Shown here in pieces: positions 5,485-6,511 of a DNA stretch of 6,511 nt (the stretch's first letter is position 1; the number at the start of each line of letters is the position of its first letter). The stretch is from JAWLHU01 sp049325315 (GTDB taxonomy: Bacteria > Bacillota > Sulfobacillia > Symbiobacteriales > Symbiobacteriaceae). Under the pieces are notes generated by a model, which had not been told where the DNA came from, ran no database searches, and was given only the letters and a program-made list of their open reading frames with translations. Location: assembly GCA_049325315.1 (NCBI GenBank), contig JBMONB010000126.1, forward strand, positions 1 through 6,511, read 5' to 3'. A program made the translations under genes and the position numbers.

Positions 5485-6202
5485 GTGGGAAAATATCAAG
5501 CGTTCGAAGGGCAAGTTGGACCAGGAGCGGGGAGCCGTCTTCTCCCGCCTCGCCAAAGATCTCATGAAGGCGGCAAAGGAGGGCGGGCCGGATCCCGAGG
5601 CGAACATCCGCCTGAAGACGGCGATTCTGGCCGCCCGCAATGAGAACATGCCGAATGACAACATCCAGCGGGCGATCGCCCGGGGCGCCGGCCTGGAGGG
5701 CGGGGCACGCTACGAGGAGATTGTCTACGAGGGCTACGGCCCCGGTGGCGTGGCGGTCATGATGAACATCGTGACCGACAACCGGAACCGGACCGCCGCC
5801 GACGTCCGCCATATCTTCACGAAGCACGGGGGTTCGCTGGGCGAGACCGGCTGCGTGGGCTGGATGTTTAAGAAGCAGGGGATCATCGAGATCGACCGGA
5901 GCCAGACCGCCATGACCGAAGATGACCTCATGCTGGTGGCCCTGGAAGCCGGCGCCGACGATCTGGTGACCACCGAGGATTCCTTCGAGATCACCACCGC
6001 TCCCGAGGCGCTCGATGGCGTCCTCCGGGCGCTGGAGGCGGCGAAGATCCCGGTGGAAAAAGGCGAGACCGCCATGGTGCCCACCAACACCGTCGAGGTG
6101 GGCGGCGAGAACGCCGAGAAACTGATCAAGATGCTCGATCTACTGGAAGCGCACGATGACATTCAGAACGTCTATTCCAACGCCGAAATTGCCGAGGAGT
6201 AA
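5474..6202 (+). CDS. yebC: YebC/TACO1-family protein
   Basis: This 242-residue protein belongs to a near-universal family annotated as DNA-binding transcriptional regulators. Members have also been reported to act in translation: mitochondrial TACO1, and bacterial forms that relieve ribosome stalling at proline runs. It is full length with the usual three-domain layout: an N-terminal helical region (MGRKWENIKRSKGKLDQERG, then FSRLAKDLMKAAKEG), ANIRLKTAI to NIQRAIARG at about 43-71, and the family signature YEGYGPGGVAVM (85-96) through TDNRNRTAADVRHIF (101-115) and GGSLGETGCVGWMF (119-132). The N-terminus reads MGRKW where most members read AGHSKW, as in the YeeN-type branch. The start is a TTG with GGAGGGGGA 7-8 bases upstream; the ATG at 5438 lies within the promoter and would add 12 odd residues. 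It is divergent from infA and ends at the terminator at 6209-6244. Confidence 0.95.
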   Translation: MGRKWENIKRSKGKLDQERGAVFSRLAKDLMKAAKEGGPDPEANIRLKTAILAARNENMPNDNIQRAIARGAGLEGGARYEEIVYEGYGPGGVAVMMNIVTDNRNRTAADVRHIFTKHGGSLGETGCVGWMFKKQGIIEIDRSQTAMTEDDLMLVALEAGADDLVTTEDSFEITTAPEALDGVLRALEAAKIPVEKGETAMVPTNTVEVGGENAEKLIKMLDLLEAHDDIQNVYSNAEIAEE

Positions 6203-6208
6203 GGCAAC

Positions 6209-6244
6209 GGGCGGGGGCCTCCCGGAGGAGGTCACCGCCCTTTT
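6209..6244 (+). terminator. Intrinsic terminator of yebC
   Basis: GGGCGGGGGCCTCC (6209-6222) pairs with GGAGGTCACCGCCC (6227-6240) with one mismatch and one G-T wobble around the loop CGGA, followed by TTTTCC. It begins 6 bases after the yebC stop. Confidence 0.8.
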
Positions 6245-6259
6245 CCGCGCCCAATGGAC

Positions 6260-6289
6260 GAACCCCCCGCCCGGGAGGGTGAGGGGTTC
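6260..6289 (-). terminator. Hairpin past the zinc-ribbon gene, possible terminator
   Basis: GAACCCC (6260-6266) pairs with GGGGTTC (6283-6289), and the inner CCC/GGG runs can extend the stem. It lies 12 bases past the stop of the minus-strand gene ending at 6302. No T-run follows in the minus direction (GTCCATTGG), so termination is only plausible. Confidence 0.45.
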
Positions 6290-6301
6290 AGGGGCGCTAC
6301 A

Positions 6302-6511
6302 TTACGCCAAAACCCTTGGGGTATCCACCGTATCGGCGGCTACCTCCACCTCGAACCGAACCTGTGCGGCGCAATCCTCGCAGACAAAGGCGATCTGTCT
6401 GGTCTGGTGGGCCTTACGGTGTTCCTTGTTCGCAGGTTGGATCGCCTTCAGTTCGCCGCAGAGTTCGCAGGCGCGGACAACCAGAGACAGTTGACGAGAT
6501 GTGCGGTTGGT
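6302..6511 (-). CDS. Partial zinc-ribbon protein, YlaI/DUF2197-like
   Basis: The minus strand is open from the window edge to TAA at 6302-6304, giving 69 visible residues; there is no start codon within the window, so the gene begins beyond 6511. Two CxxC pairs, CELC (15-18) and CEDC (44-47), lie 25 residues apart, as in a treble-clef or zinc-ribbon metal site. The intervening KEHRKAHQTRQIAFVC has the basic character and R-x-I-x-x-x-C spacing of the small YlaI (DUF2197) proteins of Firmicutes, whose function is unknown. The tail after 50 is acidic and valine-rich (RFEVEVAADTVDT). The YlaI-like call is from pattern memory; a zinc-binding protein is much safer. It is convergent with yebC across 99 bp that hold two hairpins. 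Confidence 0.75.
   Translation of the reverse strand, partial: TNRTSRQLSLVVRACELCGELKAIQPANKEHRKAHQTRQIAFVCEDCAAQVRFEVEVAADTVDTPRVLA

Noticed and set aside
5309..5827. Minus-strand 172-residue open frame
   Set aside because: Antisense shadow of yebC and its promoter region.
5734..6162. Minus-strand serine-rich open frame
   Set aside because: Antisense shadow of yebC; composition is typical of a reversed GC-rich gene.

Overview
The window is GC-rich (apart from one AT-rich insert) and looks like the chromosome of a high-GC, probably spore-forming Firmicute. Symbiobacterium or a close relative is my best guess. This rests on the ~450-residue Gram-positive type glucose-6-phosphate isomerase, strong G-rich Shine-Dalgarno sites (including in front of TTG and GTG starts), a YlaI-like zinc-ribbon protein and small spore-protein-like genes. 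It is inference from protein style, not a database match. There is no sign of a phage, a defence island or an integrated plasmid.

Left part (1-381): no gene is supported. It holds a 13-bp perfect hairpin (33-64), a tandem array of seven ~32-bp units plus a degenerate eighth (88-330), each unit with its own small hairpin, and a G/C hairpin (354-371) just past the stop of the first gene. 382-1605 (minus) encodes a membrane fusion enzyme: a four-helix b-type-cytochrome-like domain, then an internal twin-arginine segment, then a sulfite-oxidase/MsrP-like molybdopterin domain. Diverging from it across 163 bp is a CPBP-family membrane protein (1769-2578, plus). That gene converges on pgi (2627-3982, minus), and the two share a bidirectional terminator.

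Middle (4058-4925): two small divergent genes, 4058-4360 (minus) and 4497-4694 (plus), encode proteins with the same ~55-residue fold-like pattern, so they are probably diverged paralogues. The plus gene has a sigma-K-like promoter pattern and a clear intrinsic terminator. An AT-rich ~108-bp inverted-repeat element made of 'ACAGATTAC' motifs follows (4818-4925). I see nothing recognisable in 4926-5020.

Right part (5021-6511): a stand-alone translation initiation factor IF-1 gene (minus) and a yebC-family gene (plus) are transcribed divergently from a 225-bp region with a recognisable promoter for each. Both products act in or around translation. yebC ends in an intrinsic terminator. The window closes inside a minus-strand gene for a CxxC...CxxC zinc-ribbon protein whose start lies beyond base 6511.

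The genes are mostly single-gene transcription units with individual promoters or terminators; nothing indicates a multigene system. The most unusual items are the cytochrome-molybdoenzyme fusion with its buried Tat motif, the divergent small paralogue pair, the 32-bp array with higher-order structure, and the AT-rich repeat element.
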